From NCBI GenBank assembly GCA_024278215.1, contig JAJRTR010000200.1, positions 1 to 29,202 of the forward strand: a stretch of 29,202 bases of DNA, written 5' to 3'. Source of the stretch: a bacterium. GTDB lineage: Bacteria; UBP15; UBA6099; JAJRTR01. Below are positions 8,439 through 16,784 of the stretch, in pieces; the first letter of the stretch is position 1; each line of letters starts with the position of its first letter. Position numbers and translations under genes: made by a program. Below the pieces are notes generated by a model, which saw nothing but the letters and a program-made list of their open reading frames with translations, ran no database searches and was not told the origin of the DNA.

Positions 8439-8892
8439 AATACTTCACACAGGAGACCGCTAAGCAGTCTCGTCCTTTATCTGAATTACCTGTACTCCGC
8501 AATATGACAGCTCACTCTTATGCCGCCGTCTTGCGCAGGTCCATCCGGGCGAACACACGTCCTTATTATGACGTTTGTTTACCGAACCGGATTTGCGGAC
8601 TTTATTTATATCTGACAGTGGAGGAGTATCGAGAATTGTGAAGTGCTCGTACACACCGCTTCGTGCGATGTCCTGATACCTGATATAATTATTTCAACGA
8701 TCCGCATTGGTTGTTATACGGCCCTGACCGTCTTCCTTTGTAAGCATAGCACGTCATAATGCAAATAACAGGGTTTGGCGAAAATCGGGTGTAACCTGCT
8801 CACGAAGGGTTCTGTCCCGCATTGGTAAAATACGCGGGATGTAATTCTCACAAATCATCAACAAGACGCACAAGTTAAGTTAAAATATTACT
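8439..8892. other. 454-nt gap between divergent genes
   Basis: The gap must hold the promoters for the helicase (leftward) and the unknown gene at 8893 (rightward), but I cannot fix either one. The only clear structure is the palindrome at 8816-8838. Short open frames here (for example 8460-8654 minus) lack a ribosome site or any family resemblance. Confidence 0.5.
8816..8838. repeat. 23-nt palindrome, copy 1
   Basis: The arms CCCGC and GCGGG enclose ATTGGTAAAATAC. Near-identical sequences lie at 15582-15604 and 24838-24860. This copy is 54 nt upstream of the gene at 8893. Confidence 0.7.
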
Positions 8893-9708
8893 ATGAATAA
8901 AAACAATACCGACAGCGAAAAAAAATATTTCGCGGCAAGCCGCCATATCGACAATCATCTTGAAAATGTAATCAGGCTGATAACGTATGATGACGTTTCA
9001 ATTCGAACGGCTGGAATAAAACAGGAGACATTGAGAGCATTCAGGAGAATGTGCGAATTGTATCATTCTCTTATTACTCTTGATTCTGTCGAGCATTACG
9101 AGGCGACGACTGCACTTGCGGCGCTGCTTTACGAAAGGCACATGGATTTTGTGTTGCTTTCCGGCGATAAACGCGGCGAAATGGAAATGCGGTATCGTGA
9201 ATTCATGAAACTTCAGAAATACAGGTCGGCGCACAGGATGGTGTCGTTCTATGACGAAAGCAAGGGGCGAACCGCGCTCGATGTTGAAACACAGAAGGAA
9301 TACAAGCGCCTGTCGGGCGGCATCGAAGAGATAAGGAAAAGGGTGGCGGAAGTATGGGGACCTGACAACAGAGGCAAATCGAGTTATCCCGTGCACTGGT
9401 CGGGCCGCAAGTGCACACGGGTTATATCGAGCGAATTGGGTGTCGAGTACGAGGAATTGTATATCGAAGCCTATGCAGTCCTGAACTGGCTTCTGAGCAG
9501 CGGCCTGTACGAAAATCAGGAACTTCCGCGGGCGACCAAAGAAGGAATATGCGAATGGGCGCATTATGTCGGTCAATTGACAATGCTGGATGCTTATTCC
9601 AGGTTGATAAATATGTTTGATTCAATCGCAAAACCTGAATGGTTGGACGAAGTAGTGAATAAGTTGCGCAATCACCCCGGGAAAACATTGAATGATATTG
9701 ATGTGTGA
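8893..9708 (+). CDS. Uncharacterised protein, possibly DUF5677-like
   Basis: The 271-aa product is mostly helical and has no signal peptide or membrane segment. Features such as HWSGRKCTRVISSELGVEYE and ELYIEAYAVLNWLLSSGLY recall the WSG...LSS..H pattern of DUF5677 proteins, a helical family of unknown function, but the match is by eye only. The ATG at 8893 is the first in frame and lacks a clear Shine-Dalgarno site. It stands alone and converges with the acetyltransferase at 9800. I assign no function. Confidence 0.75.
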   Translation: MNKNNTDSEKKYFAASRHIDNHLENVIRLITYDDVSIRTAGIKQETLRAFRRMCELYHSLITLDSVEHYEATTALAALLYERHMDFVLLSGDKRGEMEMRYREFMKLQKYRSAHRMVSFYDESKGRTALDVETQKEYKRLSGGIEEIRKRVAEVWGPDNRGKSSYPVHWSGRKCTRVISSELGVEYEELYIEAYAVLNWLLSSGLYENQELPRATKEGICEWAHYVGQLTMLDAYSRLINMFDSIAKPEWLDEVVNKLRNHPGKTLNDIDV

Positions 9709-9799
9709 AATCGCTCGTGATCCGGAGTTTATTACATGGACAAACTCAAAGGGCAAACAGCGTCCGGCTACAATCAGTTTGAATTAAGAGATGAACATT

Positions 9800-11008
9800 T
9801 TAAAAACGATCAAGTCCCCAGAAAATGAAATCACGCGGAGCAAGCAGGGTTTCAAATAATGGATTTAGTTCGGTATAATTTATTCCATGAAAGCCGGAAA
9901 CACCGAGAAGCCGCATCACGAACTCAGATTGGTCGATTTCCTTTATTTCCAGCGTTTTGCATTTATTGATGTTTATTATGGAAAGATTTCTATTTTGCCA
10001 TTCGAGGGCGATGCTTCCACAACCTGAGATATTCAATCCATAACGGCCGTCTTCGATTGTATGGTGGTGAGAGCGAAGGTCGTTTTCAAAAACATGCTCA
10101 AGTTTTTCAACAAGCTTGTTCAGATCAAGTATCTTTCCCATAATATCCCTGGTTATTGTTCTGCAACCGCCGAGCAGCGCGATTTTTACCGCAAGCGGAT
10201 GAGTCTCCGGAAGATCTCCGGCAAGAGTTTTCAGTCTGCGCCGTCGCGTTTCGGCAAGTGCGGCACGCAGCAGATTCTTTGGTGCCTCGTCGTGTCCAGC
10301 AAGGTTGCGGCATTCATGTATCCACATGATTTTCGTTTTTTTGTCTTTTCTTATGAAACAAACCGCAACCGGTCTGTCATCCTCGAAAGCTGTGAAGCAT
10401 ATATAATTTCTGATAAATACCCATTTCGGCAGGCTGTCGGCATAAGCTTTGTTTCTTGTGAAGCAGCCGGAGTATTTCATTTTGTTTGCTGCGCTGATCT
10501 CGCGCAGCAGTTCAAGTGAATAATTCAATGCAGTCCGTCTTACAGTGTACCTGTCAGGCACCGGAAAAAGCGGAGTAGATGCGTCAAGCATATATTGTGG
10601 AACAGGGATCATTCGCCATCCATGCGCACCGTAGAAACTGTGTTTGTCCGAGCATAGAAGCGAGAAAAGGTATCCCTCCTTCTTCATATATTCGACAGCG
10701 TCCGCCAGCAGGTCGAGCCCGTATCCTTTTTTGCGGTGCGCTCTTTTTATGTGAACATCCGCGATTGCGCCAGTCGGTACCGGTACCCCGGCGATATTTA
10801 TATACCGTTTTAATATATTCAGTCCGCCGACAATATTATCATCGACTATATAAAGTCGCGTATTGCTCAATTTGAATCCCGGAGACTTCGTATTGATATA
10901 AAAGAAATCATTTTCACCAACCCCGAAGGCCTCCGCCGAGCTTTTTACCATAAGATCGAATTCCGAACGTGACACGGCACTACGTATATATGTGTTGTTT
11001 CCTGTCAT
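9800..11008 (-). CDS. GNAT-family N-acetyltransferase, Eis-like architecture
   Basis: The 402-aa product opens with a GNAT domain: GAIADVHIKRAHRKKGYGLDLL contains the acetyl-CoA pyrophosphate-binding signature (RKKGYG), followed by YMKKEGYLFSLLCSDKHSFYGAHGW, a common GNAT ending. A second region (~170-290, with YICFTAFEDDRPVAVCFIRK) looks like another GNAT-like fold, and the last ~100 residues could be an SCP2-like domain. This order resembles Eis/GNAT proteins of ~400 aa that acetylate amines on small molecules or proteins. AGGA lies 8 nt before the ATG at 11008. It follows the radical SAM gene by 97 nt on the same strand and may share its transcript. The substrate is unknown. Confidence 0.82.
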   Translation of the reverse strand: MTGNNTYIRSAVSRSEFDLMVKSSAEAFGVGENDFFYINTKSPGFKLSNTRLYIVDDNIVGGLNILKRYINIAGVPVPTGAIADVHIKRAHRKKGYGLDLLADAVEYMKKEGYLFSLLCSDKHSFYGAHGWRMIPVPQYMLDASTPLFPVPDRYTVRRTALNYSLELLREISAANKMKYSGCFTRNKAYADSLPKWVFIRNYICFTAFEDDRPVAVCFIRKDKKTKIMWIHECRNLAGHDEAPKNLLRAALAETRRRRLKTLAGDLPETHPLAVKIALLGGCRTITRDIMGKILDLNKLVEKLEHVFENDLRSHHHTIEDGRYGLNISGCGSIALEWQNRNLSIININKCKTLEIKEIDQSEFVMRLLGVSGFHGINYTELNPLFETLLAPRDFIFWGLDRF

Positions 11009-11105
11009 CTAATTATCCTGTTCTTTTTCAAGTAGCTTTTCATTTCGGTTTATAATATCGAAAGGATTCTTCGGACTTCAGGCTGGTGCAATTTATTGTC
11101 GATAA

Positions 11106-12473
11106 TCAGTTATACCGCTTACGCACTTCCAGTCTCAGTCTTTTCCCGAGATTTTTCAATTCACCGAATTCCTCCGTTGTAATATTCGGATGCTGGAACA
11201 TTATAATCGACGAATTCTGCAACAGGGGGTCCTTGTCCGGCGTATACCTGAATGTATTCACGGCACGCTCGAAATCAGGTGTTCCCGGAATCGGCGAATA
11301 CTCGGTAAGCACCGGCTCGACTCCGTTTCCCGCAGCTTCTCTAACGGCATTTTCTATATCCGCATAGTGCTGAGCCGGGTGTCCGCAAAGAATGTACGCG
11401 CCAAGGTCCGCACCTTTGAAACCTGCGTTCCTGAGTGTCAGCGCGGCACGCCGGAATGTGTCGGTGTCGACCTTGCCGCCGCTTTCAGACTGAAATCTCG
11501 CATCAGCAGACTCAAAACCAAGCCGTATATGCGTAAAATTATTCTTCTTCATCAGATATGCAATTTCCGGCGTAATGCTTCTCGCATGAACGGCATTCGG
11601 TATGTAGAAGTTTATCTTTATTCCGTCGGCATACAACTTTTGCATAACCGGCACAAAAACTTTTTCGGCATTCACGAGCAAAGCGTCATCTGCGAATGCG
11701 ATATTCTTTGTCTTAAATATTTTATTAAGATTCGTCAGTTCGGCGACGACATCATCGGGGTTTCTCTGCTCGAAACGCGGAGCGAGCATCGACGAAACGC
11801 AATATGTACATTTAAAAGGGCAGCCTCTGCTGAACGAAACAGTCGAAGCCCCGTGGTCGCGATTTAGGTCATGCGCAGGTATTGGAAATTCATTATATTG
11901 TCGCGGCACACTGATTCTACAGCCGGTAATGTCGTGGAGCAAATCCGCCGCTCTCTCATCGAACGGTCCCGTAAAAACCACATCAGCGCCGCTGTTGTTC
12001 TTCGCATGTCCCGAACATATTGTTGCGTATCTGCCGCCAAGAATTAAGGGGACATTCGGCCACTTTTCTTTCGCGGTTGCGATCACATTGAAAACACCGG
12101 GATACCAGTATGTCATCGACGACGTGACGAGGATGACGTCAGGACGGTCGGTGGAGTCGAGCTGTGCCGCGAAGGAGGCTTCGGTGATTCCATACCTGCC
12201 GTAAAGACGGGGCGCGAAACTTAACGATTCCGGTTTGTCAATCAGTGTTTTGAGGAATCTGCCGGTTCCGTCCCGCCTTGACTTCAGACCCGCGGACACC
12301 TGCGATGGGTCAGTCCTGTCGAGACAATCTATAAGCTGTACATCGAAACCGGAATTGCGCAGAATCGCGCCAATATACAATAATGAAAGCGGCTTGAACC
12401 AGAAATCATAGGCCGCGAAATCCGTGATCCACGGATTCAACAAAAGTGCTCCGGGCTTTCCTTTCATAAGCAT
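11106..12473 (-). CDS. Radical SAM protein with N-terminal cobalamin-binding-like domain
   Basis: The 455-aa product has a Rossmann-like N-terminal half (KPLSLLYIGAILRNSGFDVQLIDC, PDVILVTSSMTYWYPG, PLILGGRYATI) of the B12-binding radical SAM type, though the cobalamin ligand motif DxHxxG is not seen. The radical SAM core follows with SFSRGCPFKCTYC (CxxxCxxC for the 4Fe-4S cluster), NIAFADDALLVN and HIRLGFESAD. Such proteins include methyltransferases and other C-C or C-S bond enzymes; the substrate cannot be read here. The ATG at 12473 (MLMKGKPGALLL) fits the family N-terminus, and GGA lies 11 nt upstream. The open frame extends to 12539, but those 22 residues look like leader sequence. Confidence 0.87.
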   Translation of the reverse strand: MLMKGKPGALLLNPWITDFAAYDFWFKPLSLLYIGAILRNSGFDVQLIDCLDRTDPSQVSAGLKSRRDGTGRFLKTLIDKPESLSFAPRLYGRYGITEASFAAQLDSTDRPDVILVTSSMTYWYPGVFNVIATAKEKWPNVPLILGGRYATICSGHAKNNSGADVVFTGPFDERAADLLHDITGCRISVPRQYNEFPIPAHDLNRDHGASTVSFSRGCPFKCTYCVSSMLAPRFEQRNPDDVVAELTNLNKIFKTKNIAFADDALLVNAEKVFVPVMQKLYADGIKINFYIPNAVHARSITPEIAYLMKKNNFTHIRLGFESADARFQSESGGKVDTDTFRRAALTLRNAGFKGADLGAYILCGHPAQHYADIENAVREAAGNGVEPVLTEYSPIPGTPDFERAVNTFRYTPDKDPLLQNSSIIMFQHPNITTEEFGELKNLGKRLRLEVRKRYN

Positions 12474-12624
12474 ATATATTACTATCCGTTTGAATGTATT
12501 TATACGTGATGCTGATTTATAATTTTCACAACGTCTCACTTTACCCCAATACCGTTTGCTTTAGCAACAATGATGCGCAAAAAAAGCCTGTATTTATCGC
12601 GAATATTGATACATACATCTTAAC

Positions 12625-12637
12625 CCGGCATAGCCGG
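12625..12637. repeat. Small perfect palindrome
   Basis: CCGGC-ata-GCCGG lies ~45 nt upstream of the decayed transposase. It may be a remnant of the element's flank. No related copy was noticed elsewhere in the window. Confidence 0.35.
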
Positions 12638-12670
12638 AACCAAAAAGGTCGCATTTTCGTGCCCAAATAA

Positions 12671-13184
12671 ATGCGGTTTGAGCACGGCACACAGAGTTTC
12701 AATGTTCCCGCAGTCATGATTGTCGCCCGTGTGCTTGACCCGCGCTCGAAACTCACGACTGCTCAGGGTCTCGATACGGAAACCATGTGCAGCTCTCCTA
12801 GCGAGTTGTTGGATGTCGGTGAGTGTGATGAAGACGAATGGCACATGCGCCGGGCGCTCGCGCCCATCCTGTTCGACGACCGCACACCCGACGCCCCGGA
12901 CGAACGCGCATCAGCAGTCGCGCCTGTGCAACTATCGTCCGCCGCCGCCCGCAAAGCCCGCACAAAACGAACAGACGACAGCTATACAGTACAGAGCTTA
13001 AGGCAAGTGCTTACAAATCTCGGTACCATCACCATCCGATCTCGTACAAGCGAAAGTGGCCGGAGCCGAAACATTTTACAAAATAGCCCGTCCCACCAGC
13101 CGGCAGCAACGAGCACTGGACCTGCTCGGCATACGACTTCGTGTAATCGGACGTGCACATAAGAAAATACAAATATCCCGATAA
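12671..13184 (+). pseudogene. Decayed IS1634-family transposase with core deleted
   Basis: Two separated parts of an IS1634-type transposase are joined in frame. MIVARVLDPRSKLTTAQGL through LLDVGECDEDE comes from the N-terminal third. It is followed at about 12833-12839 directly by WHMRRALAPILFDD, which belongs near the C-terminus, so several hundred residues including the DDE catalytic core are missing. The tail (TKRTDDSYTVQSLRQVLTNLGTITI) then breaks twice: near 13042 the frame shifts to YKRKWPEPKHFTK, and near 13085 to ARPTSRQQRALDLLGIRLR, ending at TAA 13182-13184. The first ~100 residues and the left boundary are unclear. It cannot encode active transposase. Confidence 0.82.
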
Positions 13185-13232
13185 ACACTGGCTTTATTGA
13201 GTTTTATCATTGGAAAGTTCAGATAAAGAAAA

Positions 13233-13255
13233 AAGCCGCTCCACTGGAGCGGCTT
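13233..13255 (-). terminator. Rho-independent terminator facing left
   Basis: A perfect 10-bp stem (AAGCCGCTCC / GGAGCGGCTT, 3-nt loop) is followed on the minus strand by TTTTTTCTTT (A-run at 13229-13234 on plus). On the plus strand there is no T-run, so the direction is leftward. No minus-strand gene lies upstream of it for the next several kb. Confidence 0.65.
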
Positions 13256-13264
13256 CCCTCTAGG

Positions 13265-13283
13265 GTGTTGCAATCGGCAACAC
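13265..13283. repeat. Hairpin next to the leftward terminator
   Basis: GTGTTGC-aatcg-GCAACAC is a perfect 7-bp inverted repeat 9 nt from the terminator hairpin. On the minus strand it would be transcribed just before the terminator. Confidence 0.55.
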
Positions 13284-13455
13284 TAACTTCAACTCATTAT
13301 ATACATCGACACAAACCCCAATAAACTTTATACTAATTGAAAAATAAATTCATCTACGTTCGTAGACAGAATTTTATGGCGGAATATTACAAATCGAGAC
13401 GCTATTTATGCTATTATTATGTATGGAGTTTTTCAGATAAAGGGGGTATCCCGCA

Positions 13456-13662
13456 ATGAGTGATGATTTTACAAAATATGATGCGATATTTGTCGAATCT
13501 ATTGTCGAGGAGATAAACGAGATACTGGTGGAAAAATACAAGGACGAGGAAACCGTGCCGATTCTCGGGGTTATAGAAAAAGACAAACTGCCTGAAGATT
13601 TTGCTATATGGCTGAAGATTTTTAAAACTGAAGACATCGAAGAAAAACTTGATTTTGACTGA
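13456..13662 (+). CDS. Small acidic protein of unknown function
   Basis: The 68-aa product (start MSDDFTKYDAIFVESIVEE, end EEKLDFD) is strongly acidic and soluble, with no Cys pair or membrane segment. A strong Shine-Dalgarno site (AAGGGGG, about 8 nt before the ATG) supports it as a real gene despite its size. It lies 60 nt upstream of the MBL hydrolase on the same strand and may share its transcript. I do not recognise the family. Confidence 0.7.
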   Translation: MSDDFTKYDAIFVESIVEEINEILVEKYKDEETVPILGVIEKDKLPEDFAIWLKIFKTEDIEEKLDFD

Positions 13663-13722
13663 TTATTCCGGCTTTTCTACAGCAATCGACACGGAATCAA
13701 CGTTGTTGGAATTGGATATAAG

Positions 13723-14613
13723 ATGAGACTCAGACAAATTGCCGACAATATTTACTTTTTCCCCGGCGCTTTCTTTATGTTCTATGTTGTAAAAGGGAAA
13801 AAACGAACAGCGCTGCTTGAGCTTGGTATCAGCCAGCTTGTGCCGCAGGTGATGCACGACTTCAGGGAAAACTTCGATCATGCGGACGCGCCCGGCTTGC
13901 TGGTGGCGCTGCACGGGCATTTCGACCATGCAGGGTCTGCCGCGAGGTGGAAAAAGGAGCTGCCTGACGCAGAACTTGCAGGCGCGCAGGCGGCGGCGAA
14001 CGCGCTGGGCAACCCGGATATGATGCCGGGCTACAGGAGATCGATGGAAGCTGCGTCAGCAAACCCGTTTTTCAAGGATATGTTTCCTGAATCTGAGGAT
14101 GATGTTTTCCTTGAACCTGTGAAATTCGATACGATTTTGAAAGAGGGCGATACGATTGACCTCGGCGGAGAAGTCCTCGAAGTATTCGAGACGCCCGGAC
14201 ACTCGGAATGCAGCCTTTCGCTTTTTCACCCATCGAGCTCGACGTGTTTCGCCTCCGACGCCTGCGGGCTGCCACTGCCCAACGGGCGTATATGGCCAAC
14301 GTCGTTTATCGACAAATCGCAATATCTGGATTCCATACGAAAACTGAAGGGGCTCGATGCGGAAAACCTGTGCATGGGGCACACTATGCCCTACAGGGGT
14401 GCACACAAGATAGGCCGACTGCTTGATAAAAACATCGAAGCGGTCTCTAATTTCTATGCGCTCACCGAGCGGTTATGGAATGAGACAGGTGACGAGAAAC
14501 AGGTTCTCGATGCTCTTTACAAGGAATATGCAGGTGACGGATTGCCGGCTATCGGCTGGGTGGTAAAATACGGCAATAAGGTAATGGCCAGGCAGGTTAT
14601 GAGAAAATCATGA
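13723..14613 (+). CDS. MBL-fold metallo-hydrolase
   Basis: The 296-aa product has the metallo-beta-lactamase metal site HGHFDH (64-69), the later metal ligands in ETPGHSECSLSLF (His) and FASDACG (Asp), and a final MGHTMPYRG (His). This is the two-metal hydrolase pattern of the glyoxalase II / flavoprotein-like branch. The substrate cannot be told. It has no signal peptide, so it should be cytosolic. GGA lies ~9 nt before the ATG at 13723. Its TGA stop (14611-14613) overlaps the ATG of the following NTF2-like gene (ATGA at 14610), which implies coupling. Confidence 0.86.
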   Translation: MRLRQIADNIYFFPGAFFMFYVVKGKKRTALLELGISQLVPQVMHDFRENFDHADAPGLLVALHGHFDHAGSAARWKKELPDAELAGAQAAANALGNPDMMPGYRRSMEAASANPFFKDMFPESEDDVFLEPVKFDTILKEGDTIDLGGEVLEVFETPGHSECSLSLFHPSSSTCFASDACGLPLPNGRIWPTSFIDKSQYLDSIRKLKGLDAENLCMGHTMPYRGAHKIGRLLDKNIEAVSNFYALTERLWNETGDEKQVLDALYKEYAGDGLPAIGWVVKYGNKVMARQVMRKS

Positions 14614-15137
14614 CACATAAGAAACATGACGGGCTGCTGTCGGGGAAAAAAAGAAAGATCAACACGGGAAAGATTCTCAAAATCACCCTGGCCCTTGTCG
14701 TCATTATAGCAGTCCCGCTTGTTTACATGTTTTTTCTCAGCCCGGAGGCGCAGGTTAAAAGAGCTTTTTAGCGGGCGGTGTCCGCCTTCGAGCACATGGA
14801 TACAGATGCGGTTCTCGACTGCATTTCCGATTCCTACGGCGACGAGGTCGGAAACACTAAAGATTCCATCGCCGCGGTTCTGCCGAAACTCTTCGCCATG
14901 TTCAAAGGGCTATTCGTCCACATCACAGAATTTGAGACAGTATTTCGCGAGGGCGACCTTGCAGTTGTTTCGGTAACAGGGGCAATAATATTCACGCAAA
15001 AAGATGACACGCGTATGAGAATCAAGCTCGACGAGCCGATGAAGGTTCATTTTAAGAAGGAGTCCGGCGGCTGGAAACTGATCGCCATCGAAAATCCCGG
15101 CGAAGACTTTTCAAATCTACCGAATATGATTCTCTGA
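14610..15137 (+). pseudogene. NTF2/DUF4440-like membrane-anchored protein, interrupted by TAG
   Basis: Starting from the ATG that overlaps the MBL stop, the frame reads a basic N-terminus, one membrane segment (ITLALVVIIAVPLVYMFFL) and VKRAF, then TAG at 14769-14771. The same frame continues without further stops (RAVSAFEHMDTDAVLDCISD ... GGWKLIAIEN) to TGA at 15137, giving ~175 codons in all. The downstream part looks like an NTF2-like/SnoaL fold, and the TAG falls inside its first helix. A GTG at 14778 could restart translation to give 119 aa without the anchor. TAG is an ordinary stop elsewhere (17th-kb dCTP deaminase-like gene, HTH gene at 25747), so a nonsense mutation, such as CAG to TAG, or a sequence error is most likely. 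Confidence 0.75.
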
Positions 15138-15253
15138 GTTTTCAATTTCACAACAACAACGAGCAAAAAGTTCAGTAACAGCGGAAATCAATCACACGAA
15201 TACGAAATATGGCAATAAAAAGACCGTGATCTTCGAGATAGTATCTTGAAAAG

Positions 15254-15385
15254 ATATAGTTGCGTTGTCGGCACAAAATTGTCCTCAACGCACTCCGCGA
15301 GTACGTCTGCGATGTTTTCGCGCCTTCGACTTGCTCTGAACAATTTCGCTTGCCATCGCTACGAACATAATTTTGCAATTGACTA
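15254..15385 (-). repeat. 178-nt element, copy A (truncated)
   Basis: In minus orientation this matches the left ~130 nt of the copies at 21713 and 29010: tip CAATTGCAAAATTATGTTCG, AGCGAAATTGTTCAGAGCAAG, the GACGTACTC...GAG core and CCGACAACGCAACTAT. The other end is lost. Its intact tip lies near 15385. Confidence 0.8.
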
Positions 15386-15430
15386 TATTGTTGCTAAAAT
15401 AATGTGACTCATCGCAAAAAGAGCAATAGC

Positions 15431-15455
15431 CCGGATTTCTCACAAAGAAATCCGG
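15431..15455. repeat. Perfect 10-bp hairpin
   Basis: CCGGATTTCT-cacaa-AGAAATCCGG. It lacks a T-run, so it is not a clear terminator. It lies between the element copy A and the 23-nt palindrome. Confidence 0.55.
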
Positions 15456-15581
15456 AAAACCGTGAGAACCCCCATTCTACTGCGTTGCGGCGGCGATTCG
15501 GGATCGGTCACATACCGGCAGTATGCTCCCTCACCACTCACTTGCCGCGCCTTGTATTATGGGCATTCTTCCGGTTTTTCA

Positions 15582-15604
15582 CCCGCATTTGTGAAATATG
15601 CGGG
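15582..15604. repeat. 23-nt palindrome, copy 2
   Basis: CCCGC-ATTTGTGAAATAT-GCGGG, related to the copies at 8816 and 24838. The similarity to the 24838 copy extends upstream (CCGGTTTT). It ends 12 nt before the Shine-Dalgarno site of the nitronate monooxygenase gene, so it lies in that leader. Confidence 0.75.
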
Positions 15605-15631
15605 ATAGAACATAATAAGGAGCAAGCAAAT

Positions 15632-16711
15632 ATGCTGAAGACATGGCTTACGGAACAAGTGGGGATAAAGTATCCGGTGATACATGGCGGTATGGGACCA
15701 TACAGCACAAACAATCTGTGCGCGGCGGTTGCCGATGCAGGTGGACTCGGCATAATCAGTCTGATAGGGATGGGAGTACAGCACTCGGAAGCTACACCTG
15801 TCGACCCTGTGCTTGTTTTCGGCGAGGGCACAACCGAAGAATATCTCGAAAAGAGCATAGCTTTTGTGCAAAATAAAACTGCGGTATCCGGTGGAATATT
15901 CGGCGTTAATTGCCCGGTTTCCGCGGAATTCATGGAGGCTGCGAAGTTGCTGATAGACGGCGTCATCAGCATCAGGGACAGGGATGAGGACCTCAAAAAG
16001 AGATTGAAAGTGATAATAACATCCGCTGGCGACCCGGTGCCATGGGCTGAACATATAAGGAAAACCGATTTGATCTGGTTCCATGTGATACCGTCGATAT
16101 ATCACGCAAAGCGAGCGTCGAAAGCAGGTGTCGACGCAATAATCGCTTCGGGCCATGAAGGCGGCGCTCACATATCGTGGCAGCCGGTACATTCGATGGT
16201 CCTTATTCCCGGTGTCGTCGATTCGTCGTCTCTGCCCGTCATAGCCGCAGGCGGGATATGCGACGGTCGCACAATAGCCGCCGCATTCGCGCTCGGCGCG
16301 GTCGGCGTTCAGATGGGCACGCGATTCATTGCCACACAGGAATGCGATTTCTGGGATGTATGGAAGCAGGGCATTATAAAGAGTTCCGACAGGGACACGC
16401 TCGTCGGGCGTGGTATGTTCGGTCCGATGAGATTCATTAAAAACAAAGCGTCTTTGAAGCTCGTCGAGAAAACGGCGCTGTTGCTTCCGGATTTCCTGAA
16501 GGGTGAGCCGGTCGAGTTGAACGAGGAGATTCTCGAGATAGAAAAGGCAGGCTTCGCGCGTCTGATAGATAACGATGAATCCGGCTCGCTTATACTCGGC
16601 GGCGAGGCATCGGGCCGAATCGACGATATGCCCACATGCAAAGACCTGATCGAACGAATCGTCGCCGACGCTGAAAAGGTTATGAACTCGATGCCGGAGC
16701 ATTGCAGTTGA
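15632..16711 (+). CDS. Nitronate monooxygenase (2-nitropropane dioxygenase family)
   Basis: The 359-aa product is an FMN-dependent TIM-barrel enzyme of the NMO / enoyl-reductase II family. Visible motifs are IHGGMGPYSTNNLCAAVADAGGLG at the N-terminus (flavin site), DAIIASGHEGGAHIS (~170, with the catalytic His of the family), and PVIAAGGICDGRTIAAAFALGA followed by GVQMGTRF (phosphate-binding region). NMOs oxidise alkyl nitronates, and relatives reduce enoyl-ACP (FabK), so the true substrate is open. The ATG at 15632 has AAGGAG 9 nt upstream and gives the normal family N-terminus. It is convergent with the dCTP deaminase-like gene. Confidence 0.9.
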   Translation: MLKTWLTEQVGIKYPVIHGGMGPYSTNNLCAAVADAGGLGIISLIGMGVQHSEATPVDPVLVFGEGTTEEYLEKSIAFVQNKTAVSGGIFGVNCPVSAEFMEAAKLLIDGVISIRDRDEDLKKRLKVIITSAGDPVPWAEHIRKTDLIWFHVIPSIYHAKRASKAGVDAIIASGHEGGAHISWQPVHSMVLIPGVVDSSSLPVIAAGGICDGRTIAAAFALGAVGVQMGTRFIATQECDFWDVWKQGIIKSSDRDTLVGRGMFGPMRFIKNKASLKLVEKTALLLPDFLKGEPVELNEEILEIEKAGFARLIDNDESGSLILGGEASGRIDDMPTCKDLIERIVADAEKVMNSMPEHCS

Positions 16712-16725
16712 TAATTGCTTTCGGA

Positions 16726-16756
16726 GTAACACTTCAGTCAAGTGAAGAATTTACTT
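16726..16756. repeat. Relative of the 28-nt palindrome (copy 2)
   Basis: GTAACACTTCAG is followed by TCAAG and TGAAGAATTTACTT, matching the repeat at 2981 in both arms but with a weaker stem. It lies between two convergent genes, where it could act as a transcription or mRNA end. Confidence 0.5.
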
Positions 16757-16784
16757 CAGCCGGTTGAAATGTTTCCTTCCGGAA

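Larger units (their letters stand above)
15138..15631. other. 494-nt non-coding stretch rich in repeats
   Basis: This gap contains a truncated 178-nt element (15254-15385), a perfect hairpin (15431-15455) and a 23-nt palindrome (15582-15604). An open frame running from 15404 into the nitronate monooxygenase crosses these repeats and is not taken as coding. Confidence 0.6.

Noticed and set aside
13374-13637. 87-codon minus-strand frame
   Set aside because: Opposite the small gene at 13456 with a strong ribosome site; Ser/Ile-rich shadow translation.
14769-14771. Recoded TAG (pyrrolysine or other)
   Set aside because: TAG ends ordinary genes in this window (16785-16787 minus, 25745-25747 plus), and no recoding genes are seen.
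15404-15631. 76-residue N-terminal extension of the nitronate monooxygenase
   Set aside because: It runs through a hairpin and the 23-nt palindrome, and a strong Shine-Dalgarno site marks the ATG at 15632.
15557-16741. 394-codon minus-strand frame
   Set aside because: It lies wholly opposite the nitronate monooxygenase, whose flavin motifs are intact.
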